A DNA stretch of 5,913 nucleotides from an uncultured Collinsella sp. (GCA_958445895.1 CAUCTV010000074.1:1-5913); one strand, 5' to 3'. Positions 1 to 5,816 are shown, numbered from the stretch's first letter. Numbers and translations: made by a program. Notes: generated by a model from the letters alone, not told the origin.

Positions 1-66
1 TGCTAATCAAGATTATATCGATTCTTGATTAGCAGGAGAGCAAGATTTATGCGTATCTTGATTAAT
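1..66. repeat. Two phased inverted-repeat sites (AATCAAGA/TCTTGATT), operator-like
   Basis: A perfect 12-bp inverted repeat, TGCTAATCAAGA (1-12) and TCTTGATTAGCA (23-34), has a 10-nt centre. A second, weaker site follows with CAAGAT at 41-46 and ATCTTGATTA at 55-64. The two sites align with an offset of exactly 33 bp (CAAGATT at 8-14 and 41-47; TCTTGATTA at 23-31 and 56-64), which is about three helical turns. On the minus strand a perfect TATAAT lies inside the first site (17-12), but no good -35 box is visible. The composition is AT-rich and there is no T-tract, so this is not an ordinary terminator. The likely reading is a dimeric-regulator operator in front of a gene that begins left of the window. 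The target gene is outside the window, so function is inferred. Confidence 0.5.
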
Positions 67-139
67 TGGTAAGCAAATTTTTCTGTTACTGGTCTCCCGG
101 AGGATGTCGAACGGCTGAGGAGCCACCAAGCTCGAGAGA

Positions 140-215
140 ATGATTTTTCTGGGACGGGGATTTAATAATCATTTTGTACCGAATGATTATTAAATCCCCG
201 TCCCAGAAAAATCAT
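140..215. repeat. Perfect 34-bp inverted repeat with 8-nt loop (REP/MITE-like hairpin)
   Basis: The arm at 140-173 is the exact reverse complement of the arm at 182-215, with loop TTGTACCG at 174-181. Pairing stops sharply at both ends of the arms. Each arm contains the core GGGACGGGG (151-159; as CCCCGTCCC at 196-204), followed by an AT-rich stretch. Neither strand has a T-tract right after the stem, and no gene ends beside it, so it is not a clear terminator. The same core recurs in a different hairpin 21 bases further on (252-260). The best reading is a repetitive extragenic palindrome or small non-autonomous element. Its copy number in the genome cannot be seen here. Confidence 0.75.
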
Positions 216-236
216 CAGGCAGGCGGGAGGGGGCAA

Positions 237-273
237 AAGTAGCTAAAAAAGCCCCGTCCCAAATGAGCTACTT
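237..273 (-). terminator. Hairpin overlapping the stop codon of the small downstream gene
   Basis: AAGTAGCT (237-244) pairs with AGCTACTT (266-273) around a 21-nt loop that carries GCCCCGTCCC. Read on the minus strand, the TAA stop of the small protein gene (272-274) lies at the foot of the stem, and the stem ends in a run of four T. The loop itself holds GGGACGGGG plus six T on that strand. An 8-bp stem with a large loop is weak for an intrinsic terminator, so this may instead be a REP-type element that was recruited as one. Confidence 0.45.
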
Positions 274-466
274 AGCGCCAGGGGTCGGCTTCGAAGAGGG
301 GCTCGCGCTCGGGGCGGCGATCGCTGTAGGGATCGTAGCCGTCGTCGTCCTCGTTCTCGGCGCGAATATAGGGGTCGCGCGGCTTGGGTGCCGGCTTAGG
401 CGCAGGCTTGGGTGCGGCGGGTGCGGCATCGGTCGCCGGCGTGTTCGTCTTGTTCTTGTCTGTCAT
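272..466 (-). CDS. Small Pro/Asp-rich hypothetical protein (64 aa)
   Basis: I do not recognise this gene. The chosen ATG at 464-466 has AAGGAG eight bases upstream. A longer reading from the ATG at 482-484 would add six residues (MQGDAQ) but would place that ribosome site inside the gene. The protein starts MTDKNKTNTP, continues with an Ala/Pro/Lys linker at residues 14-30 (three PAPK-type units, encoded by 12-bp tandem repeats at 381-416), and ends with an acidic, Tyr-containing tail (EDDDGYDPY, then EREPLFEADPWR). No membrane segment, cysteine or enzyme motif is seen, so it looks disordered and cytoplasmic. It lies 131 bases beyond the clpB stop, behind that gene's terminator, with no obvious promoter of its own, so low-level readthrough may express it. 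Strong start, sensible stop and position make it probably real. Confidence 0.6.
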   Translation of the reverse strand: MTDKNKTNTPATDAAPAAPKPAPKPAPKPRDPYIRAENEDDDGYDPYSDRRPEREPLFEADPWR

Positions 467-516
467 CTGCGCATCTCCTTGCATCGCATCCGTTCAACAT
501 CATCGATTGTCGCACG

Positions 517-553
517 AAAAAGGGCGGCGGATCCAATTGGATCCGCCGCCCTT
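517..553 (-). terminator. Intrinsic terminator of clpB
   Basis: Bases 520-553 form a perfect 34-bp palindrome (AAGGGCGGCGGATCC on the left, its complement on the right, centre AATT). On the minus strand the GC-rich stem runs directly into five T (521-517). The plus strand has no T-run after the stem, so the site acts in the direction of clpB only. It lies 44 bases past the clpB stop codon. Confidence 0.88.
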
Positions 554-596
554 GGCGTTTTGCGATGGGGGGCGGTTTTAAAGCCGGCCCCAAAAT

Positions 597-3224
597 CTAC
601 TCGGCGTCTGGAACCTCGTAGGTGGCCGTCGGCGTGTTGTCGCACACGACGGTAAAGCCGCCGTCCTTGTCGGCATCGACCGTCACCTGATCGCCCTCGC
701 GCACCGTACCGTCGATAATAGCGGCGGCAATGGCATCCACGACCTCGCGCTGCACGAGACGCTTGAGCGGACGGGCGCCAAAGACCGGGTCCAGGCCGCC
801 CACGGCGAGCATCTGCTTGGCCGCCGGGGTGATGGCAAGCGTCATGCGCTCCTTGGCCAGACGTGCGCGGACGTCGGCGAGCTGAATATCGACGATCTTT
901 TCGATCTGCGCCATGCCGAGCGGATGGAACACCACGATATCGTCGATACGGTTGAGGAACTCGGGGCGGAAGGTTTGAGCCATGGCCGCGTCGACCTGAT
1001 GGCGCATCTCCTCCTCGTCCTTGCCGGACAGATCGGCGATAGCCTTGGAACCCACGTTGGACGTCATGATGATAATCGTGTTCTTGAAGGACACTTGGCG
1101 ACCCTGGCCATCGGTCAGACGGCCGTCGTCGAGCACCTGCAATAGCACGTTAAAAACATCCGGATGAGCCTTCTCCATCTCGTCGAGCAAGATCACGGAG
1201 TACGGACGACGGCGCACGGCCTCGGTGAGCTGGCCGCCCTCGTCGTAGCCCACGTATCCCGGAGGCGCACCGATCAGACGCTGGACGCTGAACTTCTCCA
1301 TGTACTCGGACATGTCGATACGCACGAGCGCACGCTCGTCATCGAACAGGCACTCGGCCAGCGCCTTGGCGAGCTCGGTCTTGCCTACGCCGGTGGGGCC
1401 CAGGAAGAAGAAGCTGCCGATGGGCTTGTCCGGATCGGAGAGGCCCGCACGGCTGCGGCGCACGGCCGCGGCCACAGCGGAGACCGCCTCATCCTGACCG
1501 ATAACGCGCTTATGCAGCTCGCCCTCCAGGCCCTTGAGCTTGTCGAGCTCGCCCTGCATCATCTTGGACACGGGCACGCCGGTCCAGGCACTCACGACCT
1601 CGGCGATCTCGTCGGAGGTCACCTGCTCGTTGAGGCCCTCGCCGTCCTGCTCCTTTTGTGCCTCGAGCGCAGCCTCGGACTCCTGAATCTGCTGCTGCAG
1701 GCCCGGAATCACGGAGTAGCGCAGCTCGGACGCGCGGCCCAGATCACCGTTGCGCGTCGCGCGTTCCTCTTCGATCTTGGCCTCATCGAGCTGGCCTTTG
1801 AGCTCCTGAACATGATCGATGGCGTTCTTTTGGTTGAGCCAGCCGGCCTTTTGCACGTTGAGCTTTTCCTGGACCTCGGCAATCTCCTGGCGCAGGGCTT
1901 CCAGACGCTCCTTGGAGGCGTCATCGGTCTCCTTCATGAGCGCCTGCTCCTCGATCTGCAGCTGGGTGAGCTGACGCGTGGTGGCGTCGATCTCGACCGG
2001 CATGCTGTCGAGCTCCATGCGCAGGCGGCTTGCGGCCTCATCGACCAGGTCGATGGCCTTGTCGGGCAGGAAGCGGTCGGCGATGTAGCGATCGGAGAGG
2101 TCGGCGGCGGCCACGAGCGCGCTATCGGTGATATGCACGCCGTGGAAGATCTCGTACTTCTCCTTGAGGCCACGCAGGATCGAGATGGTGTCCTCGACGG
2201 TAGGCTCGCTCACCATAACGGTCTGGAAACGACGGGCGAGTGCCGCATCCTTCTCGATGTACTTGCGATACTCGTCGAGCGTAGTCGCGCCGATTGCGTG
2301 CAAGTCGCCACGGGCGAGCGCCGGCTTCAGGATGTTGCCGGCATCCATGGAGCCCTCGGTGGCACCCGCGCCCACGATGGTGTGGAGCTCATCGATGAAC
2401 AGGATGACCTTGCCCTCGGACTTTTGCACTTCCTTGAGCACGGCCTTCAAGCGGTCCTCGAACTCGCCGCGATACTTGGCGCCGGCGACCAGCGCGCTCA
2501 TGTCGAGCTCGATGAGGTCGCGGTCGCGCAGGGTGCTCGGCACGTCGCCGGCCACGATACGCTGGGCGATGCCCTCGACGATGGCCGTCTTGCCGACGCC
2601 CGGCTCGCCGATGAGCACGGGGTTGTTCTTGGTGCGGCGGGACAGAACCTGGATGGTACGGCGGATCTCGTCGGTACGGCCGATGACCGGGTCGAGCTTG
2701 CCGGCGCGGGCCAGATCGCAGATGTTGCGACCGTACTGCTCCAGCGCCTCAAACTGGGTCTTATCCTCGGCAGACGTCACGCGGTCATCGCCACGCAGCT
2801 CCTCGTAGACCTGCTCGATGCGCTCCTTGGTGACGCCGGCGTCACGCAGTACACGACCAGCCTCGCCCTTGTCCTCGGCAAGCGCCATCAGCAAATGCTC
2901 GGTCACCACAAAGCTGTCGCCCATCTTGGTGGCCTTCTTCTCGGCCTTCTCGATGACGCGGACGAGCTCATTGGACAGGCCCATCTGCTGGCCCTCGCCC
3001 GAAACCTTGGGCGCGCGGTCGATGGCATCTTGTGTGGAGCGTGCAAGCTGGGCCGGATCGGCGCCGATGCGCTCGATGATCACGGAGATATTGCGCTCGC
3101 CGGCACCAAGCAGGGCGGACAGCAGGTGAATCGGCTCCACCGCGCCGGCCTGCGCGTCGGCAGCCGTGCTCATGGCGGTCTGCAGCGCCTCGCGCGACGT
3201 CATTGCTAGCTTATCGATTCTCAT
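597..3224 (-). CDS. clpB: ATP-dependent chaperone ClpB (protein disaggregase)
   Basis: This is a full-length, 875-residue Hsp100 disaggregase. In this family a cytoplasmic hexamer threads aggregated proteins through its pore together with DnaK/DnaJ/GrpE. Domains in order are the Clp N-terminal repeat domain (about 1-145); AAA-1 with Walker A GEPGVGKT (206-213), Walker B ILFIDELH (about 274-281), pore loop KYRGE (250-254) and paired Arg 331-332; a long coiled-coil middle domain (about 400-540); and AAA-2 with Walker A GPTGVGKT (609-616), Walker B VILLDEME (677-684), pore loop GYVGYDEGG (656-664) and sensor-2 GARPLKR (816-822). The middle domain separates ClpB from ClpA and ClpC. The ATG at 3224 follows AGAGAGGTG with about six bases of spacing. 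The next Met (residue 8) lacks such a site. No key residue is missing. I saw no HAIR (CTTGAGT-N7-ACTCAAG) or CIRCE element upstream. Confidence 0.98.
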   Translation of the reverse strand: MRIDKLAMTSREALQTAMSTAADAQAGAVEPIHLLSALLGAGERNISVIIERIGADPAQLARSTQDAIDRAPKVSGEGQQMGLSNELVRVIEKAEKKATKMGDSFVVTEHLLMALAEDKGEAGRVLRDAGVTKERIEQVYEELRGDDRVTSAEDKTQFEALEQYGRNICDLARAGKLDPVIGRTDEIRRTIQVLSRRTKNNPVLIGEPGVGKTAIVEGIAQRIVAGDVPSTLRDRDLIELDMSALVAGAKYRGEFEDRLKAVLKEVQKSEGKVILFIDELHTIVGAGATEGSMDAGNILKPALARGDLHAIGATTLDEYRKYIEKDAALARRFQTVMVSEPTVEDTISILRGLKEKYEIFHGVHITDSALVAAADLSDRYIADRFLPDKAIDLVDEAASRLRMELDSMPVEIDATTRQLTQLQIEEQALMKETDDASKERLEALRQEIAEVQEKLNVQKAGWLNQKNAIDHVQELKGQLDEAKIEEERATRNGDLGRASELRYSVIPGLQQQIQESEAALEAQKEQDGEGLNEQVTSDEIAEVVSAWTGVPVSKMMQGELDKLKGLEGELHKRVIGQDEAVSAVAAAVRRSRAGLSDPDKPIGSFFFLGPTGVGKTELAKALAECLFDDERALVRIDMSEYMEKFSVQRLIGAPPGYVGYDEGGQLTEAVRRRPYSVILLDEMEKAHPDVFNVLLQVLDDGRLTDGQGRQVSFKNTIIIMTSNVGSKAIADLSGKDEEEMRHQVDAAMAQTFRPEFLNRIDDIVVFHPLGMAQIEKIVDIQLADVRARLAKERMTLAITPAAKQMLAVGGLDPVFGARPLKRLVQREVVDAIAAAIIDGTVREGDQVTVDADKDGGFTVVCDNTPTATYEVPDAE

Positions 3225-3240
3225 GGAATCACCTCTCTTG

Positions 3241-3263
3241 GGGCGGCCGCCCTACGGGGCGGC
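3241..3263 (-). promoter_or_regulatory. GC-rich hairpin in the clpB 5' leader
   Basis: On the transcript strand GCCGCCC and GGGCGGC form a 7-bp stem with a four-base loop (3257-3263 with 3246-3252). The stem ends eight bases before the AGAGAGGTG ribosome site. The overlapping palindrome GGGCGGCCGCCC (3241-3252) offers a competing fold. A leader structure this close to the ribosome site could affect translation or mRNA stability, but no known thermosensor or riboswitch class was recognised. Confidence 0.4.
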
Positions 3264-3302
3264 TTCACGTTGTTCGAGAAGTATTGTTGCCAGCTTTGCG
3301 CG

Positions 3303-3338
3303 ATCTTATACACAAATCTAAGTCTCTATATATAAGAT
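3303..3338 (-). promoter_or_regulatory. AT-rich inverted repeat, probable clpB promoter region
   Basis: ATCTTATA (3303-3310) and TATAAGAT (3331-3338) form an 8-bp inverted repeat around a 20-base centre in the only strongly AT-rich stretch upstream of clpB. On the minus strand TATAAG (3310-3305) could be a -10 box, giving a leader of roughly 75 bases. No convincing TTGACA-like -35 box sits 16-18 bases further up. The promoter call therefore rests on position and composition, and the symmetry could be a regulator site. Confidence 0.35.
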
Positions 3339-3401
3339 TTTCTGAGTGAATTACGGATAGGGTACTGAGATGTCAGCCCGCCGCTGCCCAGGCGCGCTAC
3401 C

Positions 3402-3538
3402 GTCTCGATCTGTAACATCTAGCAGCCCTTTTCGGTCCCAGGTGTTACAGATTGAGATGGAGCGCGGAGCCCCGCCCAAAAATCTCAATCTGTAACACCA
3501 GGCCCGCTTTTAACAGCCCAGCTGTTACAGATCGAGAC
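3402..3538. repeat. Four-site nested palindromic repeat with 40-bp phasing (BIME-like)
   Basis: Four copies of a 15-bp motif, TCTCRATCTGTAACA or its complement, lie at 3403-3417 (+), 3443-3457 (-), 3483-3497 (+) and 3523-3537 (-). Every spacer is exactly 25 bases. The outer pair matches perfectly over 16 bp (3402-3417 with 3523-3538), and the inner pair over 18 bp (3441-3458 with 3482-3499). Outer copies carry C-G where inner copies carry T-A, at two positions. Direct copies are 80 bp apart, which suggests an old tandem duplication. The block lies between the divergent clpB and the exported-protein gene and is not coding. No T-tract follows it. The most likely reading is a REP/BIME-type extragenic element. 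Confidence 0.8.
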
Positions 3539-3545
3539 AAACGGA

Positions 3546-3580
3546 ACCACTACAAAGGGGACAGGCACCTTTGTGTTGGT
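3546..3580 (+). repeat. 35-bp palindromic repeat, left copy (GGGACAGG core)
   Basis: ACCACTACAAAGG (3546-3558) pairs with CCTTTGTGTTGGT (3568-3580) around loop GGACAGGCA. The arms are perfect over seven bases next to the loop and nearly so further out. The reverse complement of 4429-4463 matches this element at 32 of 35 positions, so the same element flanks the plus-strand gene on both sides in inverted orientation. Unlike the right copy, this one is not followed by a T-run and lies upstream of a gene, so a terminator role is unlikely here. Confidence 0.75.
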
Positions 3581-3588
3581 CCACATCA

Positions 3589-3604
3589 ACATCGAGCTCG
3601 CTCC
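3589..3604 (+). repeat. 16-bp direct repeat, left copy
   Basis: ACATCGAGCTCGCTCC is identical at 3589-3604 and 4411-4426. The two copies lie just inside the inverted 35-bp repeats, on either side of the exported-protein gene. The 11-base core CATCGAGCTCG also occurs (as its complement) inside clpB near 2504-2514, so part of the match could reflect common codon strings rather than a mobile-element footprint. Confidence 0.45.
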
Positions 3605-3705
3605 TAATATCCGTTATTCCTGCTCGTATTGAGGTTAAAATGAACTGTGATTAAAGCATATTCATTTCTCTCGTTCTTGATAGCTCTTCGTCTCAAGGAG
3701 CAGAT

Positions 3706-4374
3706 ATGAAGTCGTCTTATTCTACTGCTCGCAACGTCATTGCCATTCTCGCCATACCCATCGTGATGCTCTTTCTTATCGTCGTCACACCCTTTTCCCT
3801 GGGTATCGCCTCGCCCTTCGATTTGTGCGGGATGGTCGACGCCGGCTCGCGTGCCACCTCGCTCTCCTTTATCTGCCGCGGTGTGCTCTACGAAGATGCA
3901 ATTCCCACCGGGCTTTGGCGGTCAAAGCTACCGCTGCTCGGTCAGGTCGACGGACGTTCTCCCTACTTCAACCTTGAACCTCAAGCGATGAACTATCTGA
4001 TCGATGACCAACCCCTTGCCTCCATCACCCTCGCTTACGACTATGCTCCAAACACCGATGAGCGTCACATGAACCAAGTCCTCGACAAACTGCTTGAACA
4101 GTGCGGGCTCACCGATGAGGTCGGCCGAACCGTCGACAGCGACCAGAAATTAAAGCGAACAGAACTCCGCCGCATTGGAAAAATCAGAGAGCGAGGCAGA
4201 GCTGCCTACTGGCAGGCCTGGGCGATACGCGACAAAAGCGAATTTGGGCACAGCACCTATACGGTCACCGTCTTCACTAAAGATGGGATCAAGGACAATG
4301 TTGACGATTTCGCATCGCCCAAACTCGGCATCCCCAAAACGACCAAATCCGCCAGCCCGGACGAAATCCTGTAG
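3706..4374 (+). CDS. Hypothetical protein with one N-terminal membrane segment (222 aa)
   Basis: I do not recognise the family. The ATG at 3706 is preceded by AAGGAG with five bases of spacing, which fixes the start. Residues 11-35 form one strongly hydrophobic segment after a short, mildly positive N-terminus (K2, R9). The rest is therefore probably outside the cell, held by a signal anchor or released after cleavage. No lipobox is present. Three Cys (41, 57, 133) lie in the outer part and 41/57 could form a disulfide. A basic patch spans about 148-166 (KLKRTELRRIGKIRERGR), followed by a beta-like stretch (STYTVTVFTKDG, 183-194). The gene stands alone, about 65 bases below a possible -10 (TAAAAT, 3636-3641) with only a weak -35, and ends at a terminator. 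Base composition appears less GC-rich than clpB. The inverted 35-bp repeats around it suggest an accessory gene. Confidence 0.8.
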   Translation: MKSSYSTARNVIAILAIPIVMLFLIVVTPFSLGIASPFDLCGMVDAGSRATSLSFICRGVLYEDAIPTGLWRSKLPLLGQVDGRSPYFNLEPQAMNYLIDDQPLASITLAYDYAPNTDERHMNQVLDKLLEQCGLTDEVGRTVDSDQKLKRTELRRIGKIRERGRAAYWQAWAIRDKSEFGHSTYTVTVFTKDGIKDNVDDFASPKLGIPKTTKSASPDEIL

Positions 4375-4410
4375 AGGTTTTCATCGAAATGTTGCTCAAC
4401 CCGAACGGCG

Positions 4411-4426
4411 ACATCGAGCTCGCTCC
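4411..4426 (+). repeat. 16-bp direct repeat, right copy
   Basis: This is identical to 3589-3604. It sits two bases before the right 35-bp palindrome, whereas the left copy sits eight bases after its palindrome. Direct repeats inside inverted repeats are the reverse of the usual order for target-site duplications, so simple transposition does not explain them. Confidence 0.45.
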
Positions 4427-4428
4427 CC

Positions 4429-4466
4429 ACCACCACAAAGGTGCCCGTCCCCTTTGTGGTGGTTTT
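4429..4466 (+). terminator. Terminator of the exported-protein gene, formed by the right copy of the 35-bp repeat
   Basis: ACCACCACAAAGG (4429-4441) pairs perfectly with CCTTTGTGGTGGT (4451-4463) around loop TGCCCGTCC. The stem runs straight into TTTT (4463-4466), 54 bases after the stop codon. The element is the inverted counterpart of 3546-3580, so a dispersed repeat appears to have been recruited as a terminator. Confidence 0.75.
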
Positions 4467-4492
4467 CGGCAATCATTTCCGCCCTACGATGC

Positions 4493-4532
4493 AAGAAGCC
4501 GCCGCAGGAACCATCCCTGCGGCGGCTTCTTT
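4493..4532. terminator. Bidirectional intrinsic terminator between convergent genes
   Basis: AAGAAGCCGCCGCAGG (4493-4508) and its exact complement (4516-4531) form a 16-bp GC-rich stem with a 7-base loop. The plus strand ends TTCTTT and the minus strand ends TTCTT. It lies between the plus-strand exported-protein gene and the minus-strand ATPase gene that converge here, so it can end transcription from both sides. Confidence 0.8.
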
Positions 4533-4619
4533 GGGTTGGCAGGGACCAATCGCCGGCGTTGAAGGCCGTTTTTAGTCTCTGACGTTGGCTTTTGGCCCCT
4601 TCAAGCTATCCGACAAATA

Positions 4620-5735
4620 TCAATATCTTGATAGGATTTCATTCGAGCTCTTAAGCAGATATTCGCGCAGCAATGGAATCGAGAACCTCACCATGCCGCG
4701 TGAGGGCGCATCGATAACCTGTGCCTTGATAAGTTGCCGTCGTGTCGCTGTCAGGCTCGCAGGGGGCAAGGAGAGCCCCGCTGCGATCTCTTTGGTCGGC
4801 ACATTCCCCTCATGCTTGGCCATGGCAATGAGGTACTCAATCGCGCGAAGCGGCAAATCGGCGAGGGCAACGTCGAGCACGGAGCCCTCAAACTCCCCAT
4901 ACGCATCTTCAATGCCCTTCTGGGCATCCTCAAGTGAAATCGACGCATCGCGGTCGGCATGCCTGCGCGCATTCGCGAATACGCGATAGCCCACGAGTTG
5001 CACGAGATACGCATATCCCCTCGTAGCACAAGCCGTCATTTCAAGCGCCTTGCCATCCAAGTGCAAACCGGCACCTTCCACGGTTGAAGCCATCGAATTC
5101 GAAACATCCGACAGCGGAATCGAGGCGAGCTCCTCAGCCTTAGCTCGTTGTAGAAATGTAAGGGCACGGCCGTTGATGAGGTCCATTACGCCCATGGTCA
5201 AGCCAGCAAATACAAACGCGATATTCTTGCGTTCGCGGATAAGGTGCTGCACGGCCGCTGCAACGAGCCGCACGTCATCAGCATCCGCATCCTGTATTTC
5301 ATCGACCGTCACCAGCAGACCGGCACCATGTTGCGTTTCCTGCGACGCCACGCGCGTCAAGACGCCCCGCAACGTCTCAGGCCCGGTCGAGGACTTAGAT
5401 ACGCCCGCTTTCACCACACCAAGACTTGCTTCTAAATGAAGCTCGGTATTGTCCGAGGTGCGTGCGAGCTCATGTTGGATGGCGTCGACGATACTGCCCG
5501 CCGCAGTCACGTCAACCACGCGCCAACCATACGACTTCGCAATATCGCCGAGCTCTGTCAACAGCGCCGTCTTGCCCGACCCGCGCGGGCCGGTAATGCG
5601 CATGAGCCTTCCGGGGGCGCCCACGCCTTCTTCGATGCCGTCCCTAAAATCATCAATAACCCGCTCGCGTCCGATAAGGACCGGAGGTTCAGCGCCAGCG
5701 GTCGGCTTAAACGGGTTGATTATCGTGCGCTTCAA
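4620..5735 (-). CDS. AAA/STAND-like ATPase with C-terminal winged-helix-like region (about 371 aa)
   Basis: This is a P-loop ATPase of the Orc1/Cdc6-like or STAND-like type, with unknown target. Residues are numbered from the TTG start. They show an N-terminal NPFKPTAGAEPPVLIGRE segment (box typical of this family), Walker A GPRGSGKT (49-56), Walker B LLVTVDEIQD (140-149), a sensor-1-like strand FVFAGL (174-179) and a sensor-2-like region ATRGYAYLVQL (about 237-247). A helix-rich end from about 290 (LPLRAIEYLIAM, TKEIAAGLSLPPASLTATRR) resembles a winged helix. TTG at 5735 is preferred because AAGGTG lies six bases upstream. The GTG at 5744 would add three residues, but AGGA is only two bases from it. 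No membrane segment is seen. No partner gene lies beside it, so a regulatory or defence role is only a guess. DNA binding and self-regulation are plausible. Confidence 0.85.
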   Translation of the reverse strand: MKRTIINPFKPTAGAEPPVLIGRERVIDDFRDGIEEGVGAPGRLMRITGPRGSGKTALLTELGDIAKSYGWRVVDVTAAGSIVDAIQHELARTSDNTELHLEASLGVVKAGVSKSSTGPETLRGVLTRVASQETQHGAGLLVTVDEIQDADADDVRLVAAAVQHLIRERKNIAFVFAGLTMGVMDLINGRALTFLQRAKAEELASIPLSDVSNSMASTVEGAGLHLDGKALEMTACATRGYAYLVQLVGYRVFANARRHADRDASISLEDAQKGIEDAYGEFEGSVLDVALADLPLRAIEYLIAMAKHEGNVPTKEIAAGLSLPPASLTATRRQLIKAQVIDAPSRGMVRFSIPLLREYLLKSSNEILSRY

Positions 5736-5768
5736 TGTCCCCACCTTCCTACTGTCGTCGTTATCGTG

Positions 5769-5797
5769 ATTATAGTATCAATAGTGCAAATAGTGAA
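5769..5797 (-). promoter_or_regulatory. Sigma-70-type promoter of the ATPase gene
   Basis: On the minus strand a perfect TATAAT (5774-5769) lies 17 bases downstream of TTCACT (5797-5792), which matches TTGACA at four of six positions. Transcription would start near 5762, giving a leader of about 25 bases before the TTG start. The -10 box touches the first, and the -35 box lies within the third, of five 9-bp direct repeats, so any protein that binds the array would affect this promoter directly. Confidence 0.6.
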
Positions 5798-5816
5798 AGT
5801 AGTGAGAATAGTTCAA
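5772..5816. repeat. Five contiguous 9-bp direct repeats (consensus ATAGTGNAA)
   Basis: The units are ATAGTATCA (5772), ATAGTGCAA (5781), ATAGTGAAA (5790), GTAGTGAGA (5799) and ATAGTTCAA (5808). AGT recurs every nine bases without exception. The last unit runs into the palindrome AATAGTT-C-AACTATT (5807-5821). The array overlaps the ATPase promoter and has no long reading frame of its own. It resembles an iteron or a multi-site operator. A replication role is unlikely beside a chromosomal gene, so regulation of the ATPase is the favoured inference. Confidence 0.7.

Noticed and set aside
49..72. Seven-codon frame MRILINW with AGGAG ten bases upstream, possible leader peptide
   Set aside because: It lies entirely in the inverted-repeat block, has no downstream gene on the plus strand to regulate, and such short frames arise easily by chance.
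1164..3209. Long 681-codon open frame on the plus strand, opposite clpB
   Set aside because: It is exactly antisense to clpB and results from that gene's GC-rich third positions. Its His/Leu/Gly-rich translation has no recognisable motif.
3402..3538. Possible CRISPR array, given regular 40-bp spacing of similar motifs
   Set aside because: The motifs alternate in orientation, are only 15 bp long and number four, with partly similar spacers. CRISPR repeats are direct, and no cas gene is present.
4257..4472. 71-codon minus-strand frame overlapping the end of the exported-protein gene
   Set aside because: It starts inside the terminator palindrome, has no ribosome site, and is antisense to a better-supported gene.
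4389..4562. 57-codon plus-strand frame after the exported-protein gene
   Set aside because: It has no good ribosome site and runs through both terminator hairpins, so its sequence is explained by those structures.
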